From DATIRA01 sp963766505 (GTDB taxonomy: Bacteria > Pseudomonadota > Gammaproteobacteria > Steroidobacterales > Steroidobacteraceae), in assembly GCA_963766505.1 (NCBI GenBank), contig CAVYAL010000001.1:248001-312000 (forward strand): a stretch of 64,000 nucleotides of DNA, given 5' to 3'. Both the position numbers and the translations under genes were made by a program. The number at the start of each line of letters is the position of its first letter. Position 1 is the stretch's first letter. Below the pieces are notes generated by a model. That model had not been told where the DNA came from. It did not search any database and saw nothing but the letters and a program-made list of their open reading frames with translations. Positions 35,008-43,731 of this stretch are shown here, one piece after another.

Positions 35008-35508
35008 CTACAGCGTCCGCTCGCCCTTCTTCTCGCCCAGCGCGCGCGAGAAGTCCACCGTGCCGCGGTGGCTGAACGGGATCTTCTTGACCATTCCCTT
35101 GTCGACGAAGATCTTGCCGACGATTTCGTATTCGATGTTCTCGAGCTTGCCGCCGCCCATGCGGCTGATCAGCCGCCCGAAGCTGCTGACGAAATTCGTC
35201 GTGATCATCATGTCGAACTCCGCCTCGCCCAGCGCCGGCAGCAGGAACTGGTCATTGCTGACCCCGTCCGCGAAGCTGTCGCCCATCAGGATGATCTGGT
35301 AATCCAGCCCGCGAACCTGGAGCTCCATGTCGTTCGGGTTCTGCACCAGCATCCGGACCTTGAACCGCTGCGCGAACATGTCGGTCGAGAGCATCTCGAT
35401 GCCGATCACCTTGAGGCGTGGGGCCTCGAGCTTCGGACCGGTCGCACATGAGACGAGCACCGCCAGCAGCGCGATCAGCGGAACGGCGCGTGTGAGCATT
35501 CTGCGCAT
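35008..35508 (-). CDS. LEA14-like (WHy domain) lipoprotein
   Basis: 166 residues from ATG 35508. A lipoprotein signal MRRMLTRAVPLIALLAVLVSC gives the lipid-modified Cys21. The mature part carries an LEA14/WHy-type immunoglobulin-like domain: KVIGIEMLSTDMFAQRFKVRMLVQNPNDMELQVRGLDYQIILMGDSFADG, with the typical NPN motif. In plants the fold is linked to desiccation; in bacteria these are envelope lipoproteins of unknown role. It follows glgC by 17 bases on the same strand, so expression is probably linked to glycogen precursor synthesis, perhaps as a shared stress response (inference). Confidence 0.85.
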   Translation of the reverse strand: MRRMLTRAVPLIALLAVLVSCATGPKLEAPRLKVIGIEMLSTDMFAQRFKVRMLVQNPNDMELQVRGLDYQIILMGDSFADGVSNDQFLLPALGEAEFDMMITTNFVSSFGRLISRMGGGKLENIEYEIVGKIFVDKGMVKKIPFSHRGTVDFSRALGEKKGERTL

Positions 35509-35525
35509 TTTCTGTGGTCTCCGCT

Positions 35526-36809
35526 TCAGCCGGCCTGGGCCGCCGCCCGCTTGAGCATCTTCGAGGTCGCGAGCACGATGCCGCCCTCGGTGACGTGAAA
35601 GCGCGCGCGATCGGCCTCCTTGTCCACGCCGATCTGCATGCCATCCGGAATGACCGTGCCGGAGTCGATGATCGCGTCGCGGATGACGCAGCGCTCGCCG
35701 ATGCGGACCCGCGGCAGGATCACCGAACGCTCGACGTGGCTGTAGTCGTGCACGCGCACGTTCGAGAACAGCAGCGAGTTCGCGACGCGCGACCCCGAGA
35801 TGATGCAGCCGCCCGACACCATCGAGTCCACGGCCTGCCCGCGCCGCTCCTTGTCGTCGAACACGAATTTCGCCGGCGGCAGCTGCTCCTGGTAGGTCCA
35901 GATCGGCCACTGCTCGTCGTAGATGTTGAGCTCCGGCGAAACCCGCACCAGCTCCATGTTCGCCTCGTAGTAGGCCTCCACGGTCCCGACGTCACGCCAG
36001 TAGTTCTGCGCCTTGGTGCGCACGTCCTCGAACGGGTAGGCGAACACGCGGAGCTTGTCGATCGCGTCGGGGATCACGTTGCGGCCGAAATCGTGCGCGG
36101 AGTCCGGCTTCGCCGCGTCTTCGCGCAGCAGCCGCTCGAGCAGCCGCGGATTGAACACGTAGATGCCCATCGATGCGAGCGCCACCTCGGGGCGTCCGGG
36201 CATCGGTTCGGGATCCTGGGGCTTTTCCTGGAACCGGACGACGCGGGTCGAATCGTCCACCGTCATCACGCCGAACTCCCGCGCACGATCCCGCGGCACT
36301 TCGACGACGCCGACCGTGATGTCCGCTTCCTTCTCGACGTGGAAGCCGATCATCGGGCCGTAGTCCATCTTGTAGATGTGATCGCCTGCGAGCACCAGCA
36401 CGTGCAGCGGGCGATGGGCGCGGATGATCTCCATGTTCTGCCATACGGCGTCGGCAGTGCCCTGGTACCACTCGCCGCCGCGCTGTTGCTGCGCCGGGAT
36501 GATCTCGACGAACTCCCCGAACTCGCCGCGCAGGTAACCCCAGCCTCGCTGGATGTGCTGGATCAGCGTGTGCGCCTTGTACTGGGTCAGCACCGAGATC
36601 TGCCGGATGCTGGAATTCACGCAGTTCGACAGGACGAAATCCACGATCCGGAACTTGCCGCCGAACGGGGTCGCCGGCTTGCAGCGGTCCTCGGTCAGGT
36701 CCTTCAGGCGCTCCCCCCGGCCGCCGGCCATCACGATGGCCAGCGTGCCGCGGGTGAGCCGGCTCAGGTAGCGTCTGGGCGCGAAGGCGCGCTGCTGCTC
36801 GGTGGACAT
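35526..36809 (-). CDS. glgC: Glucose-1-phosphate adenylyltransferase (ADP-glucose pyrophosphorylase)
   Basis: 427 residues from ATG 36809 (frame opens at GTG 36848). Makes ADP-glucose from ATP and glucose-1-phosphate, the committed step of bacterial glycogen synthesis. N-terminal catalytic domain: LAIVMAGGRGERLKDLTEDRCKPATPFGGKFRIVDFVLSNCVNS, with GTADAVWQN and LAGDHIYKMDYG. The C-terminal left-handed helix repeats (SGGCIISGSRVANSLLFSNVRVHDYS) are complete. The family is usually activated by glycolytic intermediates. First gene of a two-gene unit with the LEA14-like lipoprotein. Confidence 0.96.
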   Translation of the reverse strand: MSTEQQRAFAPRRYLSRLTRGTLAIVMAGGRGERLKDLTEDRCKPATPFGGKFRIVDFVLSNCVNSSIRQISVLTQYKAHTLIQHIQRGWGYLRGEFGEFVEIIPAQQQRGGEWYQGTADAVWQNMEIIRAHRPLHVLVLAGDHIYKMDYGPMIGFHVEKEADITVGVVEVPRDRAREFGVMTVDDSTRVVRFQEKPQDPEPMPGRPEVALASMGIYVFNPRLLERLLREDAAKPDSAHDFGRNVIPDAIDKLRVFAYPFEDVRTKAQNYWRDVGTVEAYYEANMELVRVSPELNIYDEQWPIWTYQEQLPPAKFVFDDKERRGQAVDSMVSGGCIISGSRVANSLLFSNVRVHDYSHVERSVILPRVRIGERCVIRDAIIDSGTVIPDGMQIGVDKEADRARFHVTEGGIVLATSKMLKRAAAQAG

Positions 36810-36956
36810 CCGGCCCCCAACTCGGTGATCGGCGAAGGTCGCCACCACGGATGTTACCGAGGCGCGCTTAAGGCCGACACCTTTGTGCAGTCGTCTGTCG
36901 AGTCGCCGGGGACGGTCAGCCCGGCGAGCCGACCACCGGAAGCCGCGTGTTTAGTA

Positions 36957-36985
36957 TTGACTGCCGACTATTATTCAATTACTAA
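36957..36985 (+). promoter_or_regulatory. Promoter of the PadR operon in an A+T-rich island
   Basis: TTGACT (36957-36962), 17-base spacer, TACTAA (36980-36985), within about 55 bases of unusually A+T-rich sequence. A partial inverted repeat around ATTATTCAATTACTAAT could be the autoregulatory PadR operator, since PadR proteins usually bind their own promoters. The remaining gap back to glgC (36810-36950) shows nothing else recognisable. Confidence 0.5.
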
Positions 36986-37027
36986 TATCACTCATCTAGG
37001 AAGCATGCAGATCACGGGGTCAGGCGC

Positions 37028-37423
37028 TTGGAATCCGTCTCCGAACCGAATGCCGACTCGCTGTCACGAAAGTTCCAGCGGGAACTGAGCGCCGGGTTGA
37101 CGTCGCTGGTGCTGCTCGCGCTGCTCGCCGAAGCCGATCGCGACATGTACGGCTACGAGATCGCCAAGCGGCTCGGTGCATCCGGCTCCGCGACCGCCCC
37201 GTTCAAGCAGGGTGCGCTCTACCCGGTGCTCCGGAACCTGAGCGCCGCCGGCCTGCTCTCGAGCCGGGTCGTGCCTTCATATGCCGGCCCTCCCCGGCGC
37301 TACTACCGGATCACGCAGGTGGGCCGCACGACACTCGCACAGTGGCAGGACGTGTGGTTCTCGACCCGCGCATTCGTCGATTCGATCGTCAAGCCTCCCC
37401 TTCTCCAGGAAGCCACGTCATGA
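37028..37423 (+). CDS. PadR family transcriptional regulator
   Basis: 131 residues starting at TTG 37028 (no in-frame ATG before the conserved part). Winged helix of PadR type: GLTSLVLLALLAEADRDMYGYEIAKRLGA, ALYPVLRNLSAAGLLSSR, then RRYYRITQVGRTTLAQW. It should repress its own operon until a ligand or partner relieves it. The stop overlaps the next start by four bases (ATGA). Pairing of a PadR regulator with a HAAS/DUF1700 membrane protein is a recurrent theme in bacteria and supports a sensor role for the neighbour. Confidence 0.9.
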   Translation: MESVSEPNADSLSRKFQRELSAGLTSLVLLALLAEADRDMYGYEIAKRLGASGSATAPFKQGALYPVLRNLSAAGLLSSRVVPSYAGPPRRYYRITQVGRTTLAQWQDVWFSTRAFVDSIVKPPLLQEATS

Positions 37424-38322
37424 CGCAGGCATCCCCCCGTTCGGTCGAGCAGTACCTCGACTCGCTGCGCTCTGCTCTCGCCGGCGCGGACCCGGCACTG
37501 GTCCAGGACGCCCTGTACGACGCCGAGGAACACCTGCGCGCGGAGCTGGCGCAGAGCGGCGGCGACAGCGAGGCCGCGGTGCTCGAGCGTATCGCCTCGA
37601 GCTACGGCGCCCCTGGGGAGGTAGCCGACGCCTACAGGGAAAACGAAGTCCGCGTGCAGGCGGCGCTGCGAACGCCGACGCCTGCGCCTCGGCAGTCCGC
37701 GATCGGCCGTTTCTTCGGCGTGTTCGGCGACAGCCGGGCGTACCTGTCGCTGCTGTACATGCTCGTGTCGCTCGTGACCGGCGTCTTCTACTTCACGTTC
37801 GCGGTGACGGGCGCGTCGCTCTCGATCGGGCTCGCGGTACTGATCATCGGCGTCCCGTTCTTCCTGCTTTTCATCGGCGCAGCGCGGGTCCTCGCGCTGG
37901 CCGAGGGCCGGCTCGTCGAATCGATGCTCGGCACGCGCATGCCGCGCCGGCCACCCTACCCGGATCGCCACATGCCGCTGCTCGCGCGGATCATGGAGAT
38001 GCTGAAGGACTCGCGGACCTGGGGGACGCTGCTCTATTTCTTCCTGATGCTGCCGCTGGGTATCTTTTACTTCGTGTTCGCCTTCGTCGGCGTGATCGTG
38101 TCCGTCGTCACGATCCTCGCGCCGTTGTTCGTGCTCGGCTACCATCTCGGCCTGGTGGAGATCGACGGCGTCGTGAACTCACCGCATCCGGCGCTGCTGC
38201 CCCTGGTTTCGATACTCGGCGTGCTGCTGCTGACGGTCACGATGCATCTCGCACGGGGAATCGGCTATCTGCATGGTCAACTGGCGAAGTCTCTTCTCGT
38301 CCGACGGCCGGCGCCGGACTGA
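37420..38322 (+). CDS. HAAS/DUF1700 and sensor-domain membrane protein
   Basis: 300 residues. Residues 1-75 are a HAAS-type helical domain (VEQYLDSLRSALAGADPALVQDALYDAEEHLRAELAQ ... IASSYGAPGEVADAYRENE), then about 95-290 hold hydrophobic segments in two similar blocks (YLSLLYMLVSLVTGVFYFTFAVTG and WGTLLYFFLMLPLGIFYFVFAFVG), a putative sensor domain repeated. The inner-membrane protein probably controls or is controlled by the PadR protein encoded just upstream, with which it is coupled. Signal unknown. Confidence 0.85.
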   Translation: MTQASPRSVEQYLDSLRSALAGADPALVQDALYDAEEHLRAELAQSGGDSEAAVLERIASSYGAPGEVADAYRENEVRVQAALRTPTPAPRQSAIGRFFGVFGDSRAYLSLLYMLVSLVTGVFYFTFAVTGASLSIGLAVLIIGVPFFLLFIGAARVLALAEGRLVESMLGTRMPRRPPYPDRHMPLLARIMEMLKDSRTWGTLLYFFLMLPLGIFYFVFAFVGVIVSVVTILAPLFVLGYHLGLVEIDGVVNSPHPALLPLVSILGVLLLTVTMHLARGIGYLHGQLAKSLLVRRPAPD

Positions 38323-38926
38323 GGGTCCGACCGCACTTCCCGCGCTGCGCTCATTCGCCGCGACCGCTCTGCTCGGCTGCGCGGCCTGCAGCGGTGCCCA
38401 GGAGCCCGCGGCCGGAGCCGCTGCTCCGTCCGACCCGATCTGCGCCGAGGCTGCCGAGGGCTCGCTGCAGGCGCGCCTGCAGGGCGCGATCGAGGGCGAA
38501 ATCGACTGGTCGGCCGGCGCAGGCCACTGCCTCGGCGGCGTCCGGCCCGACGGCACCGGGCTGCGCATGGTGTTCAAGGGAACCGGTCCCGGCGGCGAAC
38601 CGCTGCTGATCGTGATAGGCGCCGGCCCGGTCGCGCCTGGCACCTCGGCCCGCAACGTGCCCGCCAACGTCACGGTCGTCGTCGAAGGCAGCGGCCGGTT
38701 CTATGCCACGCAGGGCGACGACAAGTGCGCGCTGGACACGCTGCAGCAGGAACCGGTGGGCGGCGAGCCGGGACTGCTGCGGGTCACGGGAAGAGGCTAT
38801 TGCGTGCAACCCGCCCGGGCCGTCGGTGGCGACGACTCCGTATTGATCTCGCGCTTCGACCTGCTGGCCCTGGTTCGCGAGCAGCTCGACACGACCGAGC
38901 CCGGACAGTCGCCGGATCGACATTGA
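38273..38926 (+). CDS. Hypothetical lipoprotein-like protein in the PadR operon
   Basis: 217 residues, not recognised. ATG 38273 lies 50 bases inside the upstream gene. Basic N-terminus, then a hydrophobic stretch ending in AATALLGCAACSGAQE, so a lipobox-type Cys near 40 is likely despite a long n-region. The mature domain has four more cysteines in two pairs (C57/C85-type and C152/C172-type) and beta-rich sequence (GTGLRMVFKGTGPGGEPLLIVIG, NVTVVVEGSGRFYATQGDDKC). Probably a periplasmic, disulfide-bonded lipoprotein. One-base overlap with the DUF192 gene. Function unknown. Confidence 0.65.
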   Translation: MVNWRSLFSSDGRRRTEGPTALPALRSFAATALLGCAACSGAQEPAAGAAAPSDPICAEAAEGSLQARLQGAIEGEIDWSAGAGHCLGGVRPDGTGLRMVFKGTGPGGEPLLIVIGAGPVAPGTSARNVPANVTVVVEGSGRFYATQGDDKCALDTLQQEPVGGEPGLLRVTGRGYCVQPARAVGGDDSVLISRFDLLALVREQLDTTEPGQSPDRH

Positions 38927-39453
38927 TGCGCGCTCTCCGCGCCTTGCTGCCAGTCGCCGCCGCTGCGCTCGCGCTCTTGGCGGGCCCGGCCGCTGCGGCC
39001 GACACCGAGCGCCTGGACCCCCTGCCCCTGTCCGCATTCCCCAGCGAGCGGATCGTCATCGAGACCCGCAGCGCCCGCCGTCACGTCTTCGAGGCCTGGC
39101 GCGCGGACCAGCCCGCGACCCGGGCCCAGGGACTGATGTTCGTCGAGGACCTCCCGCCGGACCGGGCGATGATTTTCATCTATGAGCCGCCGCAACGGGT
39201 CGGCATGTGGATGAAGAACACGCTGGTACCGCTGGACATGCTGTTCGTCGACCAGCGCGGCTGCGTGGTCCGGGTCCACGAGCGGGCCGAGCCCGGCTCG
39301 CTCGAGACGATCGACTCCGGCGCCCGCGTGGTGCTGGTCGTGGAACTCCCCGGCGGATCGGCCAGCGCCCGGGGCATTGCCCGTGGCGATCGCGTGCTGC
39401 GGCCGGCTGCAGGCTGGCCGCCCGAACGCGAGGCGGGTTCCTGTCCGCGCTGA
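38926..39453 (+). CDS. DUF192 family exported protein
   Basis: 175 residues. Signal peptide MRALRALLPVAAAALALLAGPAAA, then the DUF192 core: AWRADQPATRAQGLMFVEDLPPDRAMIFIYEPPQRVGMWMKNTLVPLDMLFVDQRGCVVRVHERAEPGS. The GLM..., W-M-K-N-T and P-L-D motifs are diagnostic. Family members are small periplasmic proteins of unknown function. The start overlaps the upstream stop by one base, ending the four-gene PadR operon. A 347-base non-coding stretch follows. Confidence 0.88.
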   Translation: MRALRALLPVAAAALALLAGPAAAADTERLDPLPLSAFPSERIVIETRSARRHVFEAWRADQPATRAQGLMFVEDLPPDRAMIFIYEPPQRVGMWMKNTLVPLDMLFVDQRGCVVRVHERAEPGSLETIDSGARVVLVVELPGGSASARGIARGDRVLRPAAGWPPEREAGSCPR

Positions 39454-39628
39454 ACCCCGGCCGCGGGATTGGCCTTTCTGCAACGCCCGGCCGAAGCCTC
39501 TGTGGCGCATACGCGACACCTGCCTGCTGAGCGACGGCCTCCCCTGCCGTTGGATCGCGACCCGGGATGACCGATGACGTTCACGACGGGAGGTCGCGAA
39601 AAGGCTGTTGTATTTTGACTACAACTGC

Positions 39629-39658
39629 TTCACAACACCGTAAAACGACTGTTATAGT
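39629..39658 (+). promoter_or_regulatory. Promoter of the TonB-dependent receptor gene
   Basis: TTCACA (39629-39634), an 18-base spacer and TATAGT (39653-39658), about 140 bases before the receptor ATG. The 347-base gap 39454-39800 also holds a small A+T-rich region around 39605-39660. It carries a long 5' leader with an AGGAGT ribosome-binding site at its end. I found no Fur box or riboswitch that I could defend. Confidence 0.5.
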
Positions 39659-39800
39659 GCGCGGCACTTATGTCGGACCTGCGTCGCGCCGAGAGTCGTT
39701 GGAGCAGGTTCGTTCATGGGGGCACGTGTCGGTCCATGGTCCGAGTAGTTGCCGGACGTGGATCTTATGCAACTAAGTAACTCTCTTCAGGAGTCAACTG

Positions 39801-42716
39801 ATGGCCAATCGCAACATTGAGCGCGCAGTGCGAGTCGCTCTTCTCGCGGCCGGCGCAGCAAGCGTGGGGGTTTATGCTCCCGGCGCCGCTGCACAGGACC
39901 AGGAGATCGAGCAGATCGTCGTCACCGGTTCGCGCATTCCGCAGCCGAATCTCGAGGGCACCAGCCCGGTTTCCGTCATCGGCGCACAGGAAGTCGCGCT
40001 GCAGGGCGTGACGCAGGTCGAAGACCTGATCAACAACCTGCCGCAGGCCTTCGCCGACCAGGGTGGCAACATCTCGAACGGCGCGACGGGCACCGCGACG
40101 GTGAACCTTCGTAACCTCGGTTCCTACCGCACGCTGACGCTGATCAACGGCCGCCGCATGCCGGCCGGTGACCCGCGCGACGCGTCCCCTGACATCAACC
40201 AGATCCCGGCCCCGCTGATCGAGCGCGTTGAAGTGCTCACCGGCGGCGCCTCGGCGGTGTACGGCTCCGACGCCGTCGCCGGCGTTGTCAACTTCATCAT
40301 GAAGGACAACTTCGAGGGTCTGCAGTTCGACGCGAACTACAACTTCTACAACCACGACAACACCCAGGACAGCGCGGGCATCACGGACATCGTGAGGTCG
40401 CGCGGCTTCGAGACCGCCCCGAACTACGTGGGCCACGACGGCGCGTCCTACGAGCTCAGCATGCTGATGGGCGCGAACTTCGCGGACGACAAGGGCAACG
40501 CGACGCTGTTCGTCGGCTACCGCGACATCGATGCGCTGCTGCAGTCCGAGCGCAGCTACAGCGCCTGCGCGCTGGGCTCGAATGCCGACGGCTTCGTCTG
40601 CGGCGGTTCGTCGACCAGCTACCCGGGCCGCTTCATCGTCGACGCGGGCAACCGCACGGCGGTCGAGGGCCAGCCGGGCGCGACCCGCGCCTGGACGGCG
40701 GCAGACGTGTACAACTACGGCCCGCTCAACTACTACCAGCGGCCCGGCGAGCGCTACACGGTGTCTGCCTTCGGTCACTATGACGTCAACGATTCGGCCC
40801 GGATCTACACCGAGCTGAGCTTCATGGACGACCGCTCGGTGGCCCAGATCGCGCCCAGCGGCCTGTTCGGCCTCGACATCGACATCCAGTGCGACAACCC
40901 GCTGCTCTCCGATGCATGGCGTGCGGACCTCGGTTGCTCCGGCGCGAATGCCGACGAGTTCGGCAACGCCTTCATCCTGCGTCGGAACGTCGAGGGTGGC
41001 GGTCGCCAGAGCGACGTGCGCCACACCTCGTATCGCGGCGTGATCGGCATCAAGGGCGAAGTGTTCGACAACTGGAACTACGACGTCTTCGGCCAGTACG
41101 GCACGGTCGTGTTCAACGAGACCTACCTGAACGACTTCTCCCAGACGCGCGCGTTCCGGGCCATGGACGTGATCCCCGACCCGGTCACCGGCGCTCCGGT
41201 CTGCCGCTCGGTAGTGAACGGAACTGACCCCAACTGCGTCCCATACGACATCTGGAACATCAATGTGTCTCCGGCAGCGATCAGCTACCTGTCGACTCCG
41301 GGCTTCCAGAAGGGTGACACGACGCAGACCGTGGTCGGCGCATCGCTCGCCTCGAACCTCGGCGACTACGGCTGGGCCGTGCCGACCGCCTCCAGCGGCA
41401 TCGGCGTCGCGTTCGGCGTGGAGTATCGCGAGGAAGGCCTCGAGAACAACACCGACACCGCCTACACGACCGGCGACCTGTTCGGCCAGGGCGGCCCGAC
41501 GATCGGCCTCTCCGGTGGCTACAACGTGATGGACTACTTCGCGGAAGTCCGCGTCCCGCTGCTCAACGACATGTTCCTGGCGGATTCGCTGTCGGTCAAC
41601 GCCAGCTACCGTTACTCGGATTACGGCGACCCGATCGACGAGACCACCGACACCTACGGCGTGGGTGTGGACTGGGCGCCGATCCAGAGCCTGAAGTTCC
41701 GCGGCAGCTACCAGAAGGCGGTGCGTGCACCGAACGTGATCGAGCTGTTCGCAGCAGCAGGCCTGGGCCTGTATGACAACGACCTCGATCCCTGCGCGGG
41801 TCCGACCCCGGTCGCGTCGCTGGCAGCCTGCGCCAATACCGGCGTCACGGCGGCCCAGTACGGCACGATCATCGACAACCCGGCCGGCCAGTACAACGCC
41901 CTTTTCGGCGGTAACGAGGCACTCGACCCCGAGGAGTCCGAGAGCTGGACGGCGGGCATCGTGTGGGTGCCGGGCTGGGTGGACGGCATGAGCTTCACGG
42001 TCGACTACTTCGACATCACCGTCGAGGACGTCATCGCGACGCTGCCGCCGACCATCACGCTGCAGCAGTGCCTGGACACGGGCAACCCGCTGTTCTGCAA
42101 CCTGATCACGCGTGACTCGCGTGGCACGCTGTGGGCGAGCCCGGATGCGCAGATCGTCGCGACCAACATCAACCTGGCCGCCTACGAGACCTCGGGCGTC
42201 GACGTCACGTTCGACTGGAACTGGGGCGTCGGTGGACTGGGCTCGATGGGCCTCAACGTGGTCGGTACCTACCTCGACGAGTTCGTGGTCGAGCCGATCC
42301 CGGGCCTCGGCAAGTACGACTGTGCAGGCCTGTACGGCTCGGACTGCGGCACGCCGCTGCCTGAGTGGCGCCACAAGGCACGCCTGACGTGGTTCATGCC
42401 CTGGAACGTCGACGTGTCGCTGCAGTGGCGGTTCTTCGATGCGGTCACGATCGACAACGCGGATTCCAACCCGCTGATCACGGGTCCGTTCAACGATGTC
42501 GACAAGGAACTCGATTCGCAGAACTACTTCGACCTGGCGGCGTCCTGGACGTTCGCGGAGAAGTACACGGTCCGCGGCGGCATCAACAACCTCACGGACG
42601 AGGAGCCGCCTCTGAGCGCCCAGGTGGGTGCGGGCTTCGGCAACGGCAACACCTATCCTCAGGTGTACGATGCCTTCGGCCGCTACATCTTCATGGGCCT
42701 GACCGCGAAGTTCTAA
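39801..42716 (+). CDS. TonB-dependent outer-membrane receptor
   Basis: 971 residues. Signal peptide (VALLAAGAASVGVYAPGAAA), TonB-box region (EQIVVTGSRI), plug domain (VEDLINNLPQAF, LRNLGSYRTLTLINGRRM, IERVEVLTGGASAVYGSDAVAGVVNFIMK), then a long 22-strand barrel ending GRYIFMGLTAKF. It imports an unknown large nutrient using TonB energy; the Oar/iron-siderophore-type plug and long loops with several Cys pairs resemble receptors of Xanthomonadales-type bacteria that take up peptides, glycans or siderophores. It is monocistronic, with its own promoter and a strong terminator. Strong preference for C-ending codons suggests high expression. Confidence 0.95.
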   Translation: MANRNIERAVRVALLAAGAASVGVYAPGAAAQDQEIEQIVVTGSRIPQPNLEGTSPVSVIGAQEVALQGVTQVEDLINNLPQAFADQGGNISNGATGTATVNLRNLGSYRTLTLINGRRMPAGDPRDASPDINQIPAPLIERVEVLTGGASAVYGSDAVAGVVNFIMKDNFEGLQFDANYNFYNHDNTQDSAGITDIVRSRGFETAPNYVGHDGASYELSMLMGANFADDKGNATLFVGYRDIDALLQSERSYSACALGSNADGFVCGGSSTSYPGRFIVDAGNRTAVEGQPGATRAWTAADVYNYGPLNYYQRPGERYTVSAFGHYDVNDSARIYTELSFMDDRSVAQIAPSGLFGLDIDIQCDNPLLSDAWRADLGCSGANADEFGNAFILRRNVEGGGRQSDVRHTSYRGVIGIKGEVFDNWNYDVFGQYGTVVFNETYLNDFSQTRAFRAMDVIPDPVTGAPVCRSVVNGTDPNCVPYDIWNINVSPAAISYLSTPGFQKGDTTQTVVGASLASNLGDYGWAVPTASSGIGVAFGVEYREEGLENNTDTAYTTGDLFGQGGPTIGLSGGYNVMDYFAEVRVPLLNDMFLADSLSVNASYRYSDYGDPIDETTDTYGVGVDWAPIQSLKFRGSYQKAVRAPNVIELFAAAGLGLYDNDLDPCAGPTPVASLAACANTGVTAAQYGTIIDNPAGQYNALFGGNEALDPEESESWTAGIVWVPGWVDGMSFTVDYFDITVEDVIATLPPTITLQQCLDTGNPLFCNLITRDSRGTLWASPDAQIVATNINLAAYETSGVDVTFDWNWGVGGLGSMGLNVVGTYLDEFVVEPIPGLGKYDCAGLYGSDCGTPLPEWRHKARLTWFMPWNVDVSLQWRFFDAVTIDNADSNPLITGPFNDVDKELDSQNYFDLAASWTFAEKYTVRGGINNLTDEEPPLSAQVGAGFGNGNTYPQVYDAFGRYIFMGLTAKF

Positions 42717-42748
42717 TAACGACGGACTACGGCAACGTAGTGACTCGA

Positions 42749-42779
42749 ACGGCGGGCTTCGGCCCGCCGTTTTTTTTTG
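42749..42779 (+). terminator. Strong rho-independent terminator after the receptor
   Basis: ACGGCGGGC-ttc-GGCCCGCCGT followed by nine T residues, 33 bases after the receptor stop. The best intrinsic terminator in the window. The convergent methyltransferase gene ends at 42784 and could use the stem only weakly. Confidence 0.92.
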
Positions 42780-42783
42780 CCGT

Positions 42784-43725
42784 TTACCTGCTGAAGTTGA
42801 ACCGCCAGCCGATCACGTGCCGGCCGGCATGCAGCAGCGGCTGCGGCGCTTCGAAGCGAAGACCGGCCGTCCCGCCGAGGCGGCAGACCTCCTCCGCGGC
42901 CGACTGATCGAGCGCACAGCGCTCGAGGTCCTGCAACCGGCGCCAGGAGCCCCGCAGCTCGCGCTCCACGCGCTCGATCCCGGCGTCGAGCGTGCTCGGC
43001 GGCACCGTGCGGCGCTCGGCCAGGCTGCGGCGAGTCACGTCCTGCGCCATGGCCAGGACCGGCTGGCTGCCGGACTGGGCGGCCAGCGCGGCATCCACCT
43101 GGCGCAACGCAGATTCCAGCTCCCGCGCCGCTCCACCGACGGACCCGCGCCCCGCTCGCTCCAGGTCGAGGAATCGGTGCAGCCTGCGCAGCAGACGCGT
43201 CTGCTCGAACAGCAGCCGGAACTGCCCGAAGGTCGGGCCGGCATTCGCGAGCACGACCGAGTCGCGGTGATGAGTGACGAACTGCGCCCGCCCGCCCGGC
43301 TTCAGCACGCGCGCCACCTCGGCGAGCACGCGCGGCACGTCTGCGTATTCGAGCGCGTACTGGCCGGTCACAGCGTCCACGCTGGCAGCCTCGAACGGCA
43401 GGCGCTCGGCGCTCACGCCGGGATGGAAGCGGATGCCCTCGAACAGCCGCGCGCCGTCGGGCACGTCCCGTCCGGGCGCGATCTGTGCGAGGTCCACGCC
43501 GTGGATTTCGAAGCGACGCCCGGCGCGATCCGCGCATTCCTTGGCGATCAGCGGTATCGGCCCGTTCCCGGTGCCGATGTCCACGATCCGTGCATTCTCG
43601 GGCAAGGTCCGGAAAAACGTCTCCCAGACCTCACGTGCCTCGAGCGTGTAGTTGGGCTCCTGCCCGGTCGGACAGGTCACGAGCCCGCCGCCGCGGTAGT
43701 AGGTTTCCCAGTGCTCGACGCTCAT
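42784..43725 (-). CDS. Class I SAM-dependent methyltransferase
   Basis: 313 residues. Rossmann-type methyltransferase: motif I VDIGTGNGPIPLIAK (about 48-62), GVDLAQ acidic strand end, ERLPFEAASVDAVTGQYALEY (motif II region) and VLAEVARVLKPGGRAQFVTHH (post-motif). The C-terminal 130 residues are helical and specific. Substrate unknown; the YYRGGGLVTCPTGQEPNYTLEAREVWETFF start suggests a small-molecule enzyme. It follows the next gene by six bases on the minus strand, so they are cotranscribed. Confidence 0.85.
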   Translation of the reverse strand: MSVEHWETYYRGGGLVTCPTGQEPNYTLEAREVWETFFRTLPENARIVDIGTGNGPIPLIAKECADRAGRRFEIHGVDLAQIAPGRDVPDGARLFEGIRFHPGVSAERLPFEAASVDAVTGQYALEYADVPRVLAEVARVLKPGGRAQFVTHHRDSVVLANAGPTFGQFRLLFEQTRLLRRLHRFLDLERAGRGSVGGAARELESALRQVDAALAAQSGSQPVLAMAQDVTRRSLAERRTVPPSTLDAGIERVERELRGSWRRLQDLERCALDQSAAEEVCRLGGTAGLRFEAPQPLLHAGRHVIGWRFNFSR

Positions 43726-43731
43726 GGCCGT

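Noticed and set aside
39567..39776. Possible 69-codon leader ORF before the TonB receptor
   Set aside because: No ribosome-binding site, no conserved look, overlaps the promoter; most likely chance.
39765..42374. 869-codon minus-strand open frame
   Set aside because: Exactly antisense to the TonB-dependent receptor gene, with Arg/Val/Asp/His-heavy translation and no recognisable domain; it is a shadow caused by the GC-rich codon pattern.
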